Positions 39,901 through 50,980 of a stretch of DNA of 64,000 nt are shown here, piece after piece. The notes under the pieces were generated by a model, which did not search any database, was not told where the DNA came from, and saw nothing but the letters and a program-made list of their open reading frames with translations. The position numbers and the translations under genes were made by a program. The stretch comes from Paulinella micropora. Taxonomy: Eukaryota > Cercozoa > Imbricatea > Euglyphida. Numbering within the stretch: the first letter of the stretch is position 1; each line of letters starts with the position of its first letter. The stretch spans positions 429,643 through 493,642 of the forward strand of contig BJOX01000115.1 of the NCBI GenBank assembly GCA_009731375.1, read 5' to 3'.

Positions 39901-40580
39901 AACTATCTTACAACCTACACCCAGAAAAAGTATCAGACCCCTACAATACAAATATCTGTGTAGCACTATTCACTACAGCACACGCACAGATGAGATTGTA
40001 TTATATGATAGACAGATTAGGTAATAGAGTATTATACCACGACACAGATAGTGTGATTTATTCGGTAGATGAAAAAGAAGGACAGACAACAATACCGACA
40101 GGAGATTTATTGGGGAAATGGACAGACGAATTGATAGATAAAAAGACAAAGATAAGTAGAAAGACAACCACATTTGTTGGAGCAGGTCCTAAATCCTACG
40201 GCAACATACTAGATGACGGAACTACAAAAATGAAATTAAAGGGCTTCTCAATGAATTACAAGAATTGTAAGAAATTGAACTTAGTAAATATGTTTAGTAT
40301 TATAAGCAACGGATTACAAGTACAAGACACTGAACTATCTAAGAAGGCATATGAAGAATTAGAGGACTTACTTGAAACAAAAGGAGAAAAGTGTATAGCA
40401 AAGAATGTGGCAGAGGCTGGAAATTTAACCATGCACACCAACAGCAAAATAACGAGAAACAAAAAGACTAAAACAATTTCGTCTGAGCACATACAAAAGA
40501 TATTTTCATTTACTTACACAAAAAGAGTAATACAACCACTAAAAGAAAACCAGATTACAACATTACCATACGGCTATTAA
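36930..40580 (+). pseudogene. Polinton/adintovirus-type protein-primed DNA polymerase B, decayed (E2)
   Basis: One ancestral gene now spread over several frames. The N-terminal part (36930-37301) passes into 37298-37873 with a double frameshift. A zinc-finger region (CEKCMKGYEHNHACEFKCNI, CNECNRKFP) precedes exonuclease motif I (YVFFDFEANQETG), Exo II (AFIAHNARGYNCQF) and Exo III (MEYCHSDVDI). Polymerase motifs are YIDVCSLYPTVMY (A), KLCLNSL then stop then GKFGQ (B, where Trp is usual) and YHDTDSVIY (C). Lesions: TGA at 37871-37873 and 39768-39770, frameshifts near 37300, 38535 and 38790. It is much closer to Polinton/adintovirus polymerases than to the E1 enzyme, and is not functional as read. 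Confidence 0.88.
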
Positions 40581-40870
40581 GCAAAAAAAGGAATTTACAA
40601 AAAAAAAAGAAAAAAGACAAAAAGGCAAAGCAAATTGTGGAATAATAAGAGTAAGCGGTGAGAGTTGAACCACCGACATACTAATTACATCACCCCTAAC
40701 CATGACAGAGGAAAAATAATTTTTTTGTGTTGTCTTGCTTTGGTTTCGTTTTTTTTCTCCTTAGTAAATGCACAATGTTATCACATGGTTTTTGCGCAAA
40801 ATGCTCAGTGAACCAAAGAATTCTTCGATCCCCTACCACTTTTTGTCTCTAGCAGTTTTTTCTTGAAGAG
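40581..40870. other. Intergenic, no gene seen
   Basis: AT-rich spacer after the polymerase pseudogene. It contains purine-rich and T-rich tracts and a weak tRNA T-arm-like string at 40655-40675 that does not fold into a tRNA. Confidence 0.5.
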
Positions 40871-41258
40871 ATGAGTAATTTTATTGATGATGAAGCCAAA
40901 GAGGCCGAAATGTCAAGCGAAAGAGAGTTAGAAATAGAAAGAGAAGAAAATAGTTGGATTGATTATTATTCTGATAAGACAAGTAAGACGACAAAAAATG
41001 ACAAAATATATTTGGAAACTAAGAAAAAAAACTTATCCAAAAATAAGATTATTGAAACGAGAACTTTACCATGTTGAATCAAGACTGGAAGCAGTTAATC
41101 AGAGAGATGAGGAACTAAAAGAAGACAAAAGACGAATGGAAGAGGATAGAAAAGTTCAGAGGCAGAGACTTAGAAAGGAAAAAGATACTAAGAAAGAAAT
41201 TGTATTTTTGGAAAAGTGGTTAGAAAAAAATAAATTCCAATGTCTCGCCAAGAGGTAA
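40871..41258 (+). pseudogene. Charged coiled-coil protein, frameshifted
   Basis: Starts MSNFIDDEAKEAEMSSEREL and runs 68 codons. The adjacent frame continues a coiled coil (LEAVNQRDEELKEDKRRMEE and LRKEKDTKKEIVFLEKWLEK) to 41258. The two parts read as one helical protein broken by a frameshift near 41030. No family is recognised. Confidence 0.45.
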
Positions 41259-41350
41259 ATTTCGCACGTAATTTGATTGAAAAAGGTGATACATTTGATG
41301 AAGTAATAGTTAAATATAAATTGTATGTTAGTGAAGTGAGAGTGGAGTAA
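41240..41350 (+). CDS. Small ORF, 36 codons
   Basis: MSRQEVNFARNLIEKGDTFD followed by EVIVKYKLYVSEVRVE. It overlaps the end of the coiled-coil gene. The regular helical pattern hints at a small helix-turn-helix, but the ORF is too short to be sure. Confidence 0.3.
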   Translation: MSRQEVNFARNLIEKGDTFDEVIVKYKLYVSEVRVE

Positions 41351-41547
41351 AAATGGTTGTGTGATCTGTGCTGTCTGCCTACCTGCTCACTTCTCATCAA
41401 TGAACACGACACACATTTCACTACAACATAAAAGCACACTTATTATTTGACTATCTTCAAAAAGAATTATTTATCTCCTATTTATTTACTGCTTCAAGGC
41501 ACTGCCCACACATGTTTTTTTGTGCTTTTTGGTGTGGGGCAGGTTCG

Positions 41548-41985
41548 ATGCATCCCAAGAAGAAACCAGACAATCCGCCAGCTGAGACGCATTCAGTGCA
41601 CGCATAGCCGACTACTCCTGATGAAAAACGTCTGCTTCACGAAGACCAAGAGGAGGATGTTGGTGCTGTTTCAAATGTTTTAGATGCAATACAACTATAC
41701 GAAGCCCAGGTGCTGTCCCCACTAAAACATCGTGAAGAAAGTAAGTGCTTCGTCGAGTTCGTCAATGATAACAAGACACCAGACCTTGTTTTCATCAAGC
41801 CCGGGAATAACAGGGTTGAGGCAAAATTTATGAAAAGCCCTGGAGAGGCAAAAATTTATTTTGTCACCATCGATTCTAAGGGTGTTATCCGCGTGTTTCA
41901 TTCTTGGTTAGCGGTAAAGGGATACTACATATATGCTAAGGTTCCTGTGTATTCGAAGTTTGCCACCTATCACTTCAAGAAATAA
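41548..41985 (+). pseudogene. Unknown ORF with one in-frame TAG
   Basis: About 145 codons from an ATG (MHPKKKPDNPPAETHSVHA), interrupted by TAG near 41608, then continuing without change of frame (PTTPDEKRLLHEDQEEDVG, CFVEFVNDNKTPDLVFIKPG, EAKIYFVTIDSKGVIRVFHS). It is preceded by a pyrimidine-rich stretch ending GGGGCAG, which resembles a 3' splice site. Base composition is more GC-rich than the neighbours, so it may be host or transposon sequence rather than part of E2. Family unknown. Confidence 0.4.
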
Positions 41986-41990
41986 TAATA

Positions 41991-42984
41991 CTACAAGTCC
42001 ATTGTTTCTTTTTCCTTCCTCTGCCGGGAAGAAGTTCTGATGTTGGCGGGGTCTATCTCCTCCCGTTTAAGTAAATGCTTTGTTTGTTTTTCTTTTGTTA
42101 GTTGTTTCAGTTCTTTATAAATATCTGTCTCTTCCGGTTCGTTAGTTGCATCTGTCTTTAATAAATGTCGTGGTGGCACTATATCATCATTTGTTAATAC
42201 AATCCTGTATCCCTGACGGGCTTTGACGGTGTAGATTTGCTTGCTCCATGTCTTTCCTCCCTTTTCTAGAATGTGTTTCTTGTTTAATTTTCTAACTCTG
42301 TCTCCCTCTTTGAAACCGAATAAATATTTATCAACATATCTATGATGTTGGCTAATATAATTTCCTTTAAATACATCAATAGGTGCCGCCTTAATCGCTG
42401 AATGTTCTTTCTTGTTATAAATAATAAACAACATCTTCAATATAACTTATCCAATCACAATTACGATTAAAAGCCCATAATACGTGTAATCTTTCTCTTA
42501 GTGTTCTAACAAATCTATCAACAATACCTAACGAATTATGGTCGCCTACTTCAACCATAAATTGTTCAATTCCATTATTTCTCATCCACTCACCAACGGC
42601 ACCTTTAAACTCTCCACCATTGTCCTATATGTATGCTTTAGGCTTTGGTAATTTCTTGAGAGCATCTAAAACGGTGGTTGAAAATTTATTTTTTATAGGT
42701 ATCACATAAGCATAACGACTATGAATATCAATCCAAATAAGGGCAAAATTATAATTTTTATTTTTTGTAGCAATCTTACTCATATCCATTAAATCAATAT
42801 TAACAATATCTAATACCTTATCAGCCCATATTGTTGTTCCTCTAGTCCTAGGCTTAGTCTGACTAAATAATTCTTGAGCAGTGCTTGTCCGTTCTTCCTC
42901 TGCTGGTTCGCCTCGCGGAGTATCTTCTAGTTGCGTATCCTTATCCTGTGCATTAATATTACTAGTTGTGTGTTTGTGGTCCAT
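41991..42984 (-). pseudogene. rve integrase, decayed (E2)
   Basis: Homologue of the E1 integrase. From 42984: MDHKHTTSNINAQDKDTQLE, a proline/acidic linker, IVNIDLMDMSKI (first Asp), then TAG directly before the second catalytic Asp (DNGGEFKGAV), and GDHNSLGIVDRFVRTLRERL with Asp in place of Glu, at the same 35-residue spacing as E1. A frameshift near 42430 leads to the C-terminal frame (APIDVFKGNYISQHHRYVDK, QIYTVKARQGYRIVLTNDDI). Orientation is opposite to E1's. Confidence 0.85.
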
Positions 42985-43022
42985 TAATATTTTAGAATTT
43001 CAAAAATATCTTTTCTGCTTCC

Positions 43023-43490
43023 TTACTTTTTTTTTATTCTTTGGTGTATTGTTAATACATTAACTGATATTTTTTCACTTCGCTTTTTACCGCCTCGCTG
43101 TTTTCCGCCTGTTGTTTCATAATCTTCGCTTTCTTCACTCTCACTTTCTTCTTCTTCTTCTTTGCTGTCATTCTCATGCTTCTTGGGCTGTGGTGCTTTC
43201 TTCTTTTTAGCATTCTTTTTTATCTTTCTAAGCATATGATTTGCAATAACCTCAGACATATCAATTTCGATATCGCTTTTGCTTGATTCATCTTCAATCT
43301 CAGGATATTTCTTTCGCAACACCAACTTCAGCATCTGTCTCAATAAGTTCTTCCACTGATGCTTCTTTTAATTCTCCTTTTTTACGAAGCCTTTCACGTG
43401 CCCACTCGTCCTTTCTATGTTCAGCATTTGCTCTCTTTGCTTGAACGGCTTTCTTCCAGTTTTCTTTGAAGCCTCTTTTGACTGCATTGT
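43023..43490 (-). pseudogene. Acidic/basic protein, decayed homologue of 33723-34238
   Basis: The N-terminal part lies in another frame (about 43490-43343: FKENWKKAVQAKRANAEHRK). The main frame has MSEVIANHMLRKIKKNAKKK, an acidic serine run and GGKQRGGKKRSEKISVNVLT. Charge pattern and tail match the E1 gene. Divergent from the fibre gene as in E1. Confidence 0.6.
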
Positions 43491-43606
43491 TTACCGACGA
43501 ATGATATTACACAAAATAATTGTATTTTTTGTTAGTATAATTTAACAAAAATAAAAAAATTAAAAATAATTAATATATAAACAAATTGAAAATTTGTGTT
43601 ATATAG

Positions 43607-43626
43607 CAAAATCGCGAGCGATTTTG
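43607..43626. terminator. Perfect hairpin with GA loop upstream of the E2 fibre
   Basis: CAAAATCGC-GA-GCGATTTTG, 9-bp perfect stem and 2-nt loop, 13 bp before the fibre ATG. It is the only member of the palindrome family seen in E2. Confidence 0.45.
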
Positions 43627-43638
43627 TATATATAATCA

Positions 43639-46600
43639 ATGTCGCAATATAAATCATTACTCGGCTTGTCAGAAATCGCGACAGATAGCCTTTCAATCGC
43701 TAACCTTGATCTAACCAATACCAACATAGTGGGTTTCAACACTGACAGAGTGCCAGAAGATTCCGACCCAATAAATCTTTATTATACTGATGCGCAATTT
43801 GACACACGTTTCGCTTTAAAATCAACAACAGACCTAAAAGAATAGCTTAGTTATTATTTGACTGATAACCGTTTTGATGGTAGGTTCGCTTTAAAATCAA
43901 CAAGCGACCTAAAAGAAGGACTTAATTGTTATTGGACTGATAACCGCTTTGACACACGTCTCGCTTTAAAATCAACATCAGACATCAAAGAAGGAAAACT
44001 TTTATACTATACAGAGCAACGAGTGAGGGACAACGACGAAGTCAAAGCCTCAACTCAACACAGAAGCAATACTCCCAATCCGCACCAAACCAGCCTTTAT
44101 AATTTGATAGACACAAACATATCTGCACCATTGGTCGGTCAATACTTAACATATAATGATGTAGATGGTAAATGGAAGAATACCGCCCTCGGTTCAATTG
44201 ACACACTTTCTGATGTAATCATAACCGCACCAATGGCCACTAATAGTTATCTCACATACAATTCAATAAACTTGGTAAATAAAACCTTTCCAATAAATGT
44301 TGATGAATTCGGTAATATTAATATGGGAGGGAATTTGAATAAAACAGGAGTTAATTTACTAAATACCAAAGATGTTGATGAATGGATATTTGAGCATAAT
44401 GATAATAATGATAAAGTGTCAGCAGGTGGAAGTATAGATAGCCACAGCGATGTGACAATAACAGGCTTCCCATCAGATAACCAACTGCTTATTTATAGCA
44501 CGGGACAATGGAGAAACACAACATCACCCTTTCGGAGATTAGACGGCACAGCCAGTATGACTGGAGGAATAAATATGAACAATCAAAACATTACAAATGT
44601 AAATCAACTAAATGGTAGGGCTATCGCAACTTTGTTGTCAGAGGACGACTCCAACAACGCGAAAGTGTCAGCAAGTGGAAGTATTGATACACATAGTGAT
44701 GTGATTATAACAACAGCAACAGATAATCAACTGCTTATTTATAGCACAGGACAATGGCGAAATGTGGCATCGCCCTTTCTTAGATTAGACGGCACCGTCA
44801 GTATGACAGGAGCATTAAATATGGGTGGTTATGCTATTTCAGGGCTTCTACATATAATGGAATTAATCTCACCACTCTTGCAGTTGATGGTTCGGTGTTA
44901 AACTAACAGCAGACCAAACCATAGCAGGAACCAAAACATTCAGCAACATAATAAATGCTAGTGCGGGTATTGATATGAAAAGCCAAAGCATAACGAATGT
45001 TAATCTTGTTGATGGTGTGGATGTTTCTGTTCTTGATACTTCTGTGGTTAAATTAACAGGAGACCAAACCATAGCAGGCAAAAAAAAATTTACATTAGTT
45101 TTAGAAGTAAGTGGTTCATCAAATCCTGCTTCTTTTGACGGCATCGGCATCACCTTTGATACAAAAATAGGAATGATTGCTGCACAGAAAATAGCAACAG
45201 CGACATTTTATCCAATACAAATAACTGGTTCGTATGTAGAGTTATATTCAGGTAATACTTTAATTATAACTGCAACTGGAACAACATTAAGTTTGAACAA
45301 CAACAGAATAACAAACTTAGCCACACCATCAGCAAAGGACGGAGCAAGCAAAAGTTATATGGTTAAATTAGACATACAAAATGTAAAACTAACAACAGAC
45401 CAAATTATAACAGGAAGTAAAACATTTAATGGGGCGAGCACTACGATAAAATATCTAACTTTAACACAAACAGCTGATTTTAATAATCAAGTTATCATTA
45501 ATGGTGGAAATATAACATATAATGGGGCGAGGATATTAAACCGAAATGGAGGAGATATATTCTTTTCACAGACATCAGGTGATTATCAATATTTCTTATT
45601 TACTCTAAATACTGCTACAAGTGGAACCGCGAACCAAAGGGCTTATGTATTCACGAATGTAGCATTTGATGTAAAAGGAGCAGGTCTTTATATTTCAAAA
45701 CTTTTGGATAATAAAAGTGCTTCATCTGACATTGTCCGTTTTAACAATGCTGGTGGTATGCGGTTTTATGGGGACTTAGATATGAACTCAAACAACATAA
45801 CAAGTGCTGGAACAATAACGGGAACATCAATCACTTCAGCTGCTGGCATATCAACAACAACATTAACAACGAGTGATAAAATAACAACAGCACTAGGCAA
45901 ATCGATAATCATAGGCAGAACAACGAAAGGAGTAGGAGTAACTGGTGGCTTAGAATTATATGGAACAGAAGGAAATGCGAATGGGCCACATATTCAAGCA
46001 TTTGTTCATACATCAGTTTATACCACATTCTAATTATTGAATTATAGTCAGGACAATATTGCTTTAAGTTTTGATAGTTATTGGGAGGGTGGTGGCTGGA
46101 AATCAAGCGACCCGGGCTCAATCTTTCAAATATATGAAATGAGTGATAAACTCGCTTTTAACTACAAATCCGGAGTATCACTTGGAGGAGCCATAGCATT
46201 CAGCGAAGCGATGAACATAAGCAACACGGGGGCAATAACCGCAAATGCAGACATATCTGTTGTTAATAGTACGGCAAATATAAGAGGAGAAACAAGAAGT
46301 GGGTCTCATGCTACACCAGTCGGATTATATGTCACAGCCAATCTTGGAGCATCTTCTGCCGGTGTTGAATTCAGACACAACAACGGGACACAGGGAGTTG
46401 GTTTTGGTTATAATTCAATATATAGCAATACCAATTAAGACTTAAATTTTTATGCGAGGGGAAGTGGAGTTATCTATGCTCAGAGTGCTATGAGTTGTTC
46501 TTCAACATTAACTCTTCCAACAACATCCAGCGGTTCTTTAACAATAAGACAAAGACCAAGTTCTACTTACGACCCACAAATATATATGAAATCAGGAGGA

Positions 46601-47105
46601 TATTCAAATTATGTCACAATCTGCTCATCTCAGGGAATTCTACATGCATGGACTTCTTCAAACTCTTCAGGTGAGCCGTCTGGCAGTTATAATTATGTTC
46701 CGCTTAACGGAGCTTGGACAAACTCATCGGACAGGCGATTAAAATCAGATATTAAAACATTAGAATGTGGTGATGCTGTGCGAAATTAATGAAAATAAAT
46801 TGTTGTTCATATTATTTGAAATCAGACTGAAAGAACAAAAGACCCACGGATTTATTGCTGATAAAGTTAAAAAAATATTTCCTGAATTTGTATCTGAAAG
46901 TGGAATGAAAGCAGATGATGGAAATGGAAATCTTGAAGGCATAACATATACAAGTTTTATATCAATATTAGTCAGTGTTTTTCAACACATGGCGGAAAAG
47001 GTGATTAATTTAGAAAAAGAAAATAAAACTTTACTTAATATATTACAAGACCAAGCAAACCGATTAGCAGAAATCAGAGCAGTCGTTTTTTCAAATGTCA
47101 AATAA
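43639..47105 (+). pseudogene. Tail-fibre-like protein with S74 domain, decayed (E2)
   Basis: Homologue of the E1 fibre. It starts MSQYKSLLGLSEIATDSLSI and contains repeated modules (EGLNCYWTDNRFDTRLALKS) and VVKLTGDQTIAGKKKF blocks. The C-terminal chaperone reads NSSDRRLKSDIKTLECGD, then HGFIADKVKKIFPEFVSES. Lesions: TAG near 43843, frameshift near 44,900, TAA at 46031 and 46436, frameshift near 46,790. The segment that is inverted in E1 lies in normal orientation here. Confidence 0.8.
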
Positions 47106-47448
47106 TACAACTAGACTTCACAGACCCCCGCCTATTATGGATATGGATGGAGAACTAACTCCCGAGTTGAAGTCTCGTGTTCTTGAAGTAGAACTAAAGA
47201 CTGAGGAAAGAAAAATAGAGCACGAATTGGAAGATAACTGGAATTGCTGTTGTATAAAAAACAGACCGACCGACAGCAGACTTATTAAATACTTATTTCA
47301 AATGGGTATCATTATAGCTATTATAACCCTTTGTATCGTGAAGCTATCTGAAAAGAACTTACCTTGTGAGGTTGCTAACACTTATGTCAGAATTTTAACA
47401 CTATTGATTGATATATGCCTTCCATCACCTTCTAGTTCAAAGAAATGA
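47095..47448 (+). CDS. Two-helix membrane protein (E2 copy)
   Basis: 117 aa, intact. RPPPIMDMDGELTPELKSRV at the N-terminus, then YLFQMGIIIAIITLCIVKL and TYVRILTLLIDICLPSPSS. Strongly similar to the E1 protein, but charged residues (Arg, Asp) now sit in the second hydrophobic segment. Overlaps the end of the fibre frame by 11 bp exactly as in E1. Confidence 0.65.
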   Translation: MSNNTTRLHRPPPIMDMDGELTPELKSRVLEVELKTEERKIEHELEDNWNCCCIKNRPTDSRLIKYLFQMGIIIAIITLCIVKLSEKNLPCEVANTYVRILTLLIDICLPSPSSSKK

Positions 47449-47490
47449 ACATTCATATACTTGAGTTTTATATCACAGCATCATTTGAAC
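47437..47490 (-). pseudogene. 3' part of the E2 Cys-rich gene, left of the insertion
   Basis: The minus strand encodes YKTQVYECSFL and a stop, matching the C-terminal YKIYSFECSSF of the E1 protein at 29305-29550. The 5' part of the same gene is at 60019-60209, on the far side of the TIR-bounded insertion. It overlaps the end of the membrane-protein gene. Confidence 0.6.
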
Positions 47491-47518
47491 ATGACGAAGT
47501 GGTAAATAATAATGATCC
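47491..47518 (+). repeat. Left terminal inverted repeat of the 12.5-kb insertion
   Basis: 28 bases beginning ATGACGAAGTGGTAAATAAT. The reverse complement is at 59991-60018 with a single mismatch at position 23. The first two bases (AT) may be target duplication. A subterminal hairpin GTCTCAT-ACCA-ATGAGAC follows at 47520-47537. Confidence 0.85.
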
Positions 47519-48211
47519 TGTCTCATACCAATGAGACCATATATATTTTTTGCAAACATGTTTAAATATCATTAAATCTATTGATTATTGCGTGTAAAAA
47601 GTTTGAATTGAGATAAAACATATTAATAATCACTTTTAGTATTAATTTTTTTTTACTTGACAGCGGATCAGCCTAGTATATGTACGCTAAACCTGCTAAG
47701 TAAGCTAAATTTGCATGACGCTAATCATGCAGCGATCGCTAAATACAGTCATCACTGGGTTTAAATAGTTTGAATTTATATAAAACATGCTTTTAGTACA
47801 TTATATAAATTTATGAGGAATCACGTTCATATAACAGTACTGTAGTATTAGTACAAGGGAGGGGGGGGGGGGGGGGGGGGGTCATTGCCTGGCAATCCCA
47901 GTAGATGATCTGAGTGCATTTAACTCACGCTAGTTGGCTTAAAATAGGCATAAAAAACGAACTTACATCAAATACAAAGTAACGTACATTAAATATGAAG
48001 TAAGTTCGTTCTCTGCGGCCACAATGAACAGGCGATCGCGACAAAATTTGGGGGGAACTCAATCCCTGCAGATGATCTGAGTAAAATTAAATTGCGCAGA
48101 TCATTTGCGGGAACTTTTTTTTTTTGTGTGTGTGTTGTTTTTTGCGGAGGCCTAGGCAGGAGAAACATCATTGAATGGCTAAATTAGGTAGCGAAAGGGG
48201 GGGGGGGGGAA
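47519..48211. other. Left subterminal non-coding region
   Basis: No gene seen. It holds the subterminal palindrome, a G homopolymer (about 47862-47881), an inverted repeat AACGAACTTAC / GTAAGTTCGTT (47956-47966 and 48000-48010), GCGATCGC palindromes and a duplicated AGATGATCTGAGT motif. It ends at the gap. Confidence 0.6.
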
Positions 48212-48448
48212 NNNNNNNNNNNNNNNNNNNNNNNNNNNNNNNNNNNNNNNNNNNNNNNNNNNNNNNNNNNNNNNNNNNNNNNNNNNNNNNNNNNNNNNNN
48301 NNNNNNNNNNNNNNNNNNNNNNNNNNNNNNNNNNNNNNNNNNNNNNNNNNNNNNNNNNNNNNNNNNNNNNNNNNNNNNNNNNNNNNNNNNNNNNNNNNNN
48401 NNNNNNNNNNNNNNNNNNNNNNNNNNNNNNNNNNNNNNNNNNNNNNNN
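48212..48448. other. Assembly gap, 237 N
   Basis: Unsequenced, next to a poly-G run. Confidence 0.95.
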
Positions 48449-49127
48449 CAAATGTCGCATTCCCACTCGCCTGCGCTTGCTTTCTCTTCCTCCTCGCCAT
48501 CTTCGTCCATCCCTGAATAGTCAACACGCTTACCTCTAGCCTGTACCTGCCTGCGTTCTTTCGCGACAGTGTCAGTGCCTTCGCCACGCTTGCGACGGGA
48601 ACCTCACAAACAAGGCACAAACAACCCAAAACAATTTCAAAGCAGTTGCATCGATGCATAACAATCTTTACCTTCGGAACCGGTTTTGCGCTTCTTGACT
48701 GCTGGTGGGCTAGCATCGATATCCTTCTCACCTTTTCCCCTTCCACGCTTACATCCCTTGCGGCCCTTAGCATTTGGCTCATCGTAGCTCGTTGCTTCAT
48801 CTAGACGCGCTCGCAACTCCGCCACTTTACATTCTGTGGGCAAACCCATAGCCTCAAGCAATGTAACGCACTGTGCCTTGGGCACGCTACTATATTTGCC
48901 TTTGGCACGCTTCTTCTTAACTCTTTGCTTGGCCTTCAAATTGCGAAAGTACTTAATCTTCTCTTCCCTTTCCATCCCTGCTGTTGCATCGGACTGCTCC
49001 AACACAAACCCTGACTCCACGCCCGTAACCCCGCCCCTGCGGTTTGGGCACGTTTTCCCCTTTCCATGGGCAGGCTGCGGTGACTTGGTGGCCTGTGTGC
49101 AAAACTCACACCGCAGACCCGCAACAT
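48449..49127 (-). CDS. Zinc-knuckle and SAP-like protein, at least two exons
   Basis: The 5' part (below 49127) reads CEFCTQATKSPQPAHGKGKT then CPN, a CxxC...H...C zinc-knuckle-like motif. It continues with MEREEKIKYFRNLKAKQRVK and CVTLLEAMGLPTECKVAELR (SAP-like), and a basic tail (GRKGCKRGRGKGEK). The frame runs to a donor at 48671 (CCGAAG|GTAAAG) and resumes after an acceptor at 48604 (TTTGTGAG|GTTCCC), giving GSRRKRGEGTDTVAKERRQV and an acidic DYSGMDEDGEEEEKASAGEW end before the gap. Intron 68 nt. Likely nucleic-acid binding. The 10-N gap at 49128-49137 truncates the upstream side, which may join the transposase-like frame at 49389. Confidence 0.5.
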
Positions 49128-49137
49128 NNNNNNNNNN

Positions 49138-49388
49138 TGCAGACCCGCAACATCGTTATGCCGCATATCCAGTACCACGCGCTGTGCATCACGCACATCG
49201 CTGGTGTAAGCTCCATATGCTACACCCGGCAAACTAAAGACCCTGCCAGCGTCGGTGTCCTGAGAATACTTGAAGGAGCGCAACGATGGAAACTGCCAGC
49301 CACTGATTCCGCGAAGCTTGATCTGGTTCTTGTCCGCCCCAGCCATTATTACATCCATCTCATGCCCATATAAACGAACATTTGAATA
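49138..49388. other. Spacer or unassigned exon/intron sequence
   Basis: A minus-strand frame is open here (WQFPSLRSFKYSQDTDAGRV, DVRDAQRVVLDMRHNDVAGL) and may be an exon linking the two left-hand genes, but splice sites are unclear and the 10-N gap is flanked by duplicated CAGACCCGCAACAT. Confidence 0.35.
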
Positions 49389-49909
49389 TCAGGCGTTAGA
49401 AGCAGACTCCAACCAGTCTGAAACCAGAGAAAACCCGCGGCCTTGCTCAACCTGATCTTTAGTGAAAACCCTAGTCAGGTTTCTCTTAGCTCCATCACAT
49501 GGATTCCACGCGTGATTTGGACAGAGCACATGCGCCTCCACATCCACACCATAAAGGCTATGATAGCACGACTCTGAATAAATAAAGGCTCTACTTGTAA
49601 AATCACCGCCGCCATCACCAGTTCGTACGCCAGGACCTGGCAGCGAAGAGAGTTCACCACTCCCCCCCATCCTTCTTGCTGCGGAAGTGATAAGCCCAGG
49701 TGTAACGCGTGGTTGCATCTGAATGCTCGCACAACATGAAGTTATGAAGATATTCATACTTCAGCTGGCCATGCGAGTCGCGTTGAACAAGAGTAAAAAG
49801 GAGATCGTTGATCTTTGTACTATTTTCGGAATACCAGGCAAGGTAGTCTTGATAAATGACCCACTGGCCACTCCCTGCCTCCAAACCGTCAATGCGAGCC
49901 TGCACAAAG
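49389..49909 (-). pseudogene. Possible DDE-type transposase fragment (C-terminal half)
   Basis: After an acceptor (TTTTGCTGTTAG) the minus strand reads GQWVIYQDYLAWYSENSTKI and FMLCEHSDATTRYTWAYHFR. A frameshift at a seven-C run (49662-49668) leads into RTGDGGGDFTSRAFIYSESC, VEAHVLCPNHAWNPCDGAKR and a stop after DWLESASNA. The pattern D-G-G-x-F followed by NH..N.CDG resembles the C-terminal catalytic region of several uncharacterised eukaryotic DDE transposases (KDZ-like or Plavaka-like). The call is tentative. Position near the left TIR fits. The frameshift may be a homopolymer error. Confidence 0.4.
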
Positions 49910-49920
49910 CTAACAGCAAA

Positions 49921-50312
49921 AATATAAGCATGAAGCCACAGCATAAACCAGAATGACGCTCTTTGACATAACTAACCTCACCGGAAGTTTGTTTCACACC
50001 TAATCTGACTATTAGATGCCACTCAAGGCCACAGACTGGGCGGGCGAGAGCAAACAAGCAGCAGACTTGAGCAAAAGCAGCAGTGCTAGGCAGGCAAAAA
50101 TACAAGCATGAAGCCACAACATAAATCAGAATGACGTTCTTTGACATAACTAACCTCACCGGAAGTTTGTTCCACACATAATCAGACTATTAGATGCCAC
50201 TCAAAGCCACAGACAGGGCGGGCGAGCGCAAACAGACAGCAGACTTGAGAAAAAGCAGCATGCTAGGCAGGCAAAAATACAAACATGAAGCCACAGCATA
50301 AATCAGAATGAC
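49921..50312. repeat. 178-bp tandem repeat, 2.2 copies
   Basis: Units begin at 49921, 50099 and 50276 with AATATAAGCATGAAGCCACA or near variants. Open frames across it are not convincing. Confidence 0.8.
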
Positions 50313-50545
50313 TTGACCTTGACCAGCAAGTGTACACTAATAGATGAGTTGGGTGGCGCAGAGGTCAAAAACGAACCACCGGTGCACTTGGCTATCCGCG
50401 CGCTTTTGAATCGGGTGGTTCGTTTTTGACCTTGACCAGCAAGTGTACACTAATAGATGAGTTGGGTGGCGCAGAGGTCAAAAACGAACCACCGCATTGT
50501 GTGTGTGTGTGTGAATGGTAGGGTGGGCGCACTTGGCTATCCGCG
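50313..50545. repeat. 113-bp direct repeat
   Basis: TTGACCTTGACCAGCAAGTG begins at 50313 and 50426, each followed by GGTGGCGCAGAGGTC and GCACTTGGCTATCCGCGCGC. A GT tract separates the parts. 50546-50980 holds a poly-G run and a 10-N gap (50726-50735) and no recognisable gene; it probably contains the promoter of the next ORF. Confidence 0.75.
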
Positions 50546-50980
50546 CGCTTTTGGATCGGGTGGTGCCCGCCCCCCTATTGGGGACAACTGGGTTTAGGGG
50601 GGGGGGGGGGGCAGCAAAAATAAAGCACTCAAAGCATCAGCAGGCGTGGGGCCACTTCTGCCACCACCCCCTGAAATCACTGCCATATCCGGCCCCATGA
50701 AGTTTTTATTAAACGGTTACAAGGCNNNNNNNNNNGCCGGACCAGCGGCGCGTGCCTGGTCTGGTTCGGTTCCGACCTTGTCGCCTTCAGACTTGCTTCT
50801 GCTCTGAAGCAAGTAAGTGACCTGAGCCGGAACGAGAGTATTGCAGAAATGTCCTTGTGCCCGCAAAACCAGTGAAATTTTCGTGAAAATTTACCGCGCC
50901 GCAAAACACGTCAAAATTTTCGCTCCTTGGAAAAATACCATAAAAACGTTCCTGTGTGTGTCTGTGTATAGTGACCAGCG

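Noticed and set aside
36930-40580. UGA read as Trp (alternative genetic code) because TGA falls at the Trp of the NSLWGKFGQ motif
   Set aside because: The same gene has several frameshifts, other stops (TAA, TAG) occur at conserved sense positions in E2, and E1 genes need no recoding. Ordinary decay is simpler.
40650-40690. tRNA-like T-arm string on the minus strand (GGTTCAACTC)
   Set aside because: The T stem does not pair with the required 7-nt loop, and no acceptor or anticodon arms are found.
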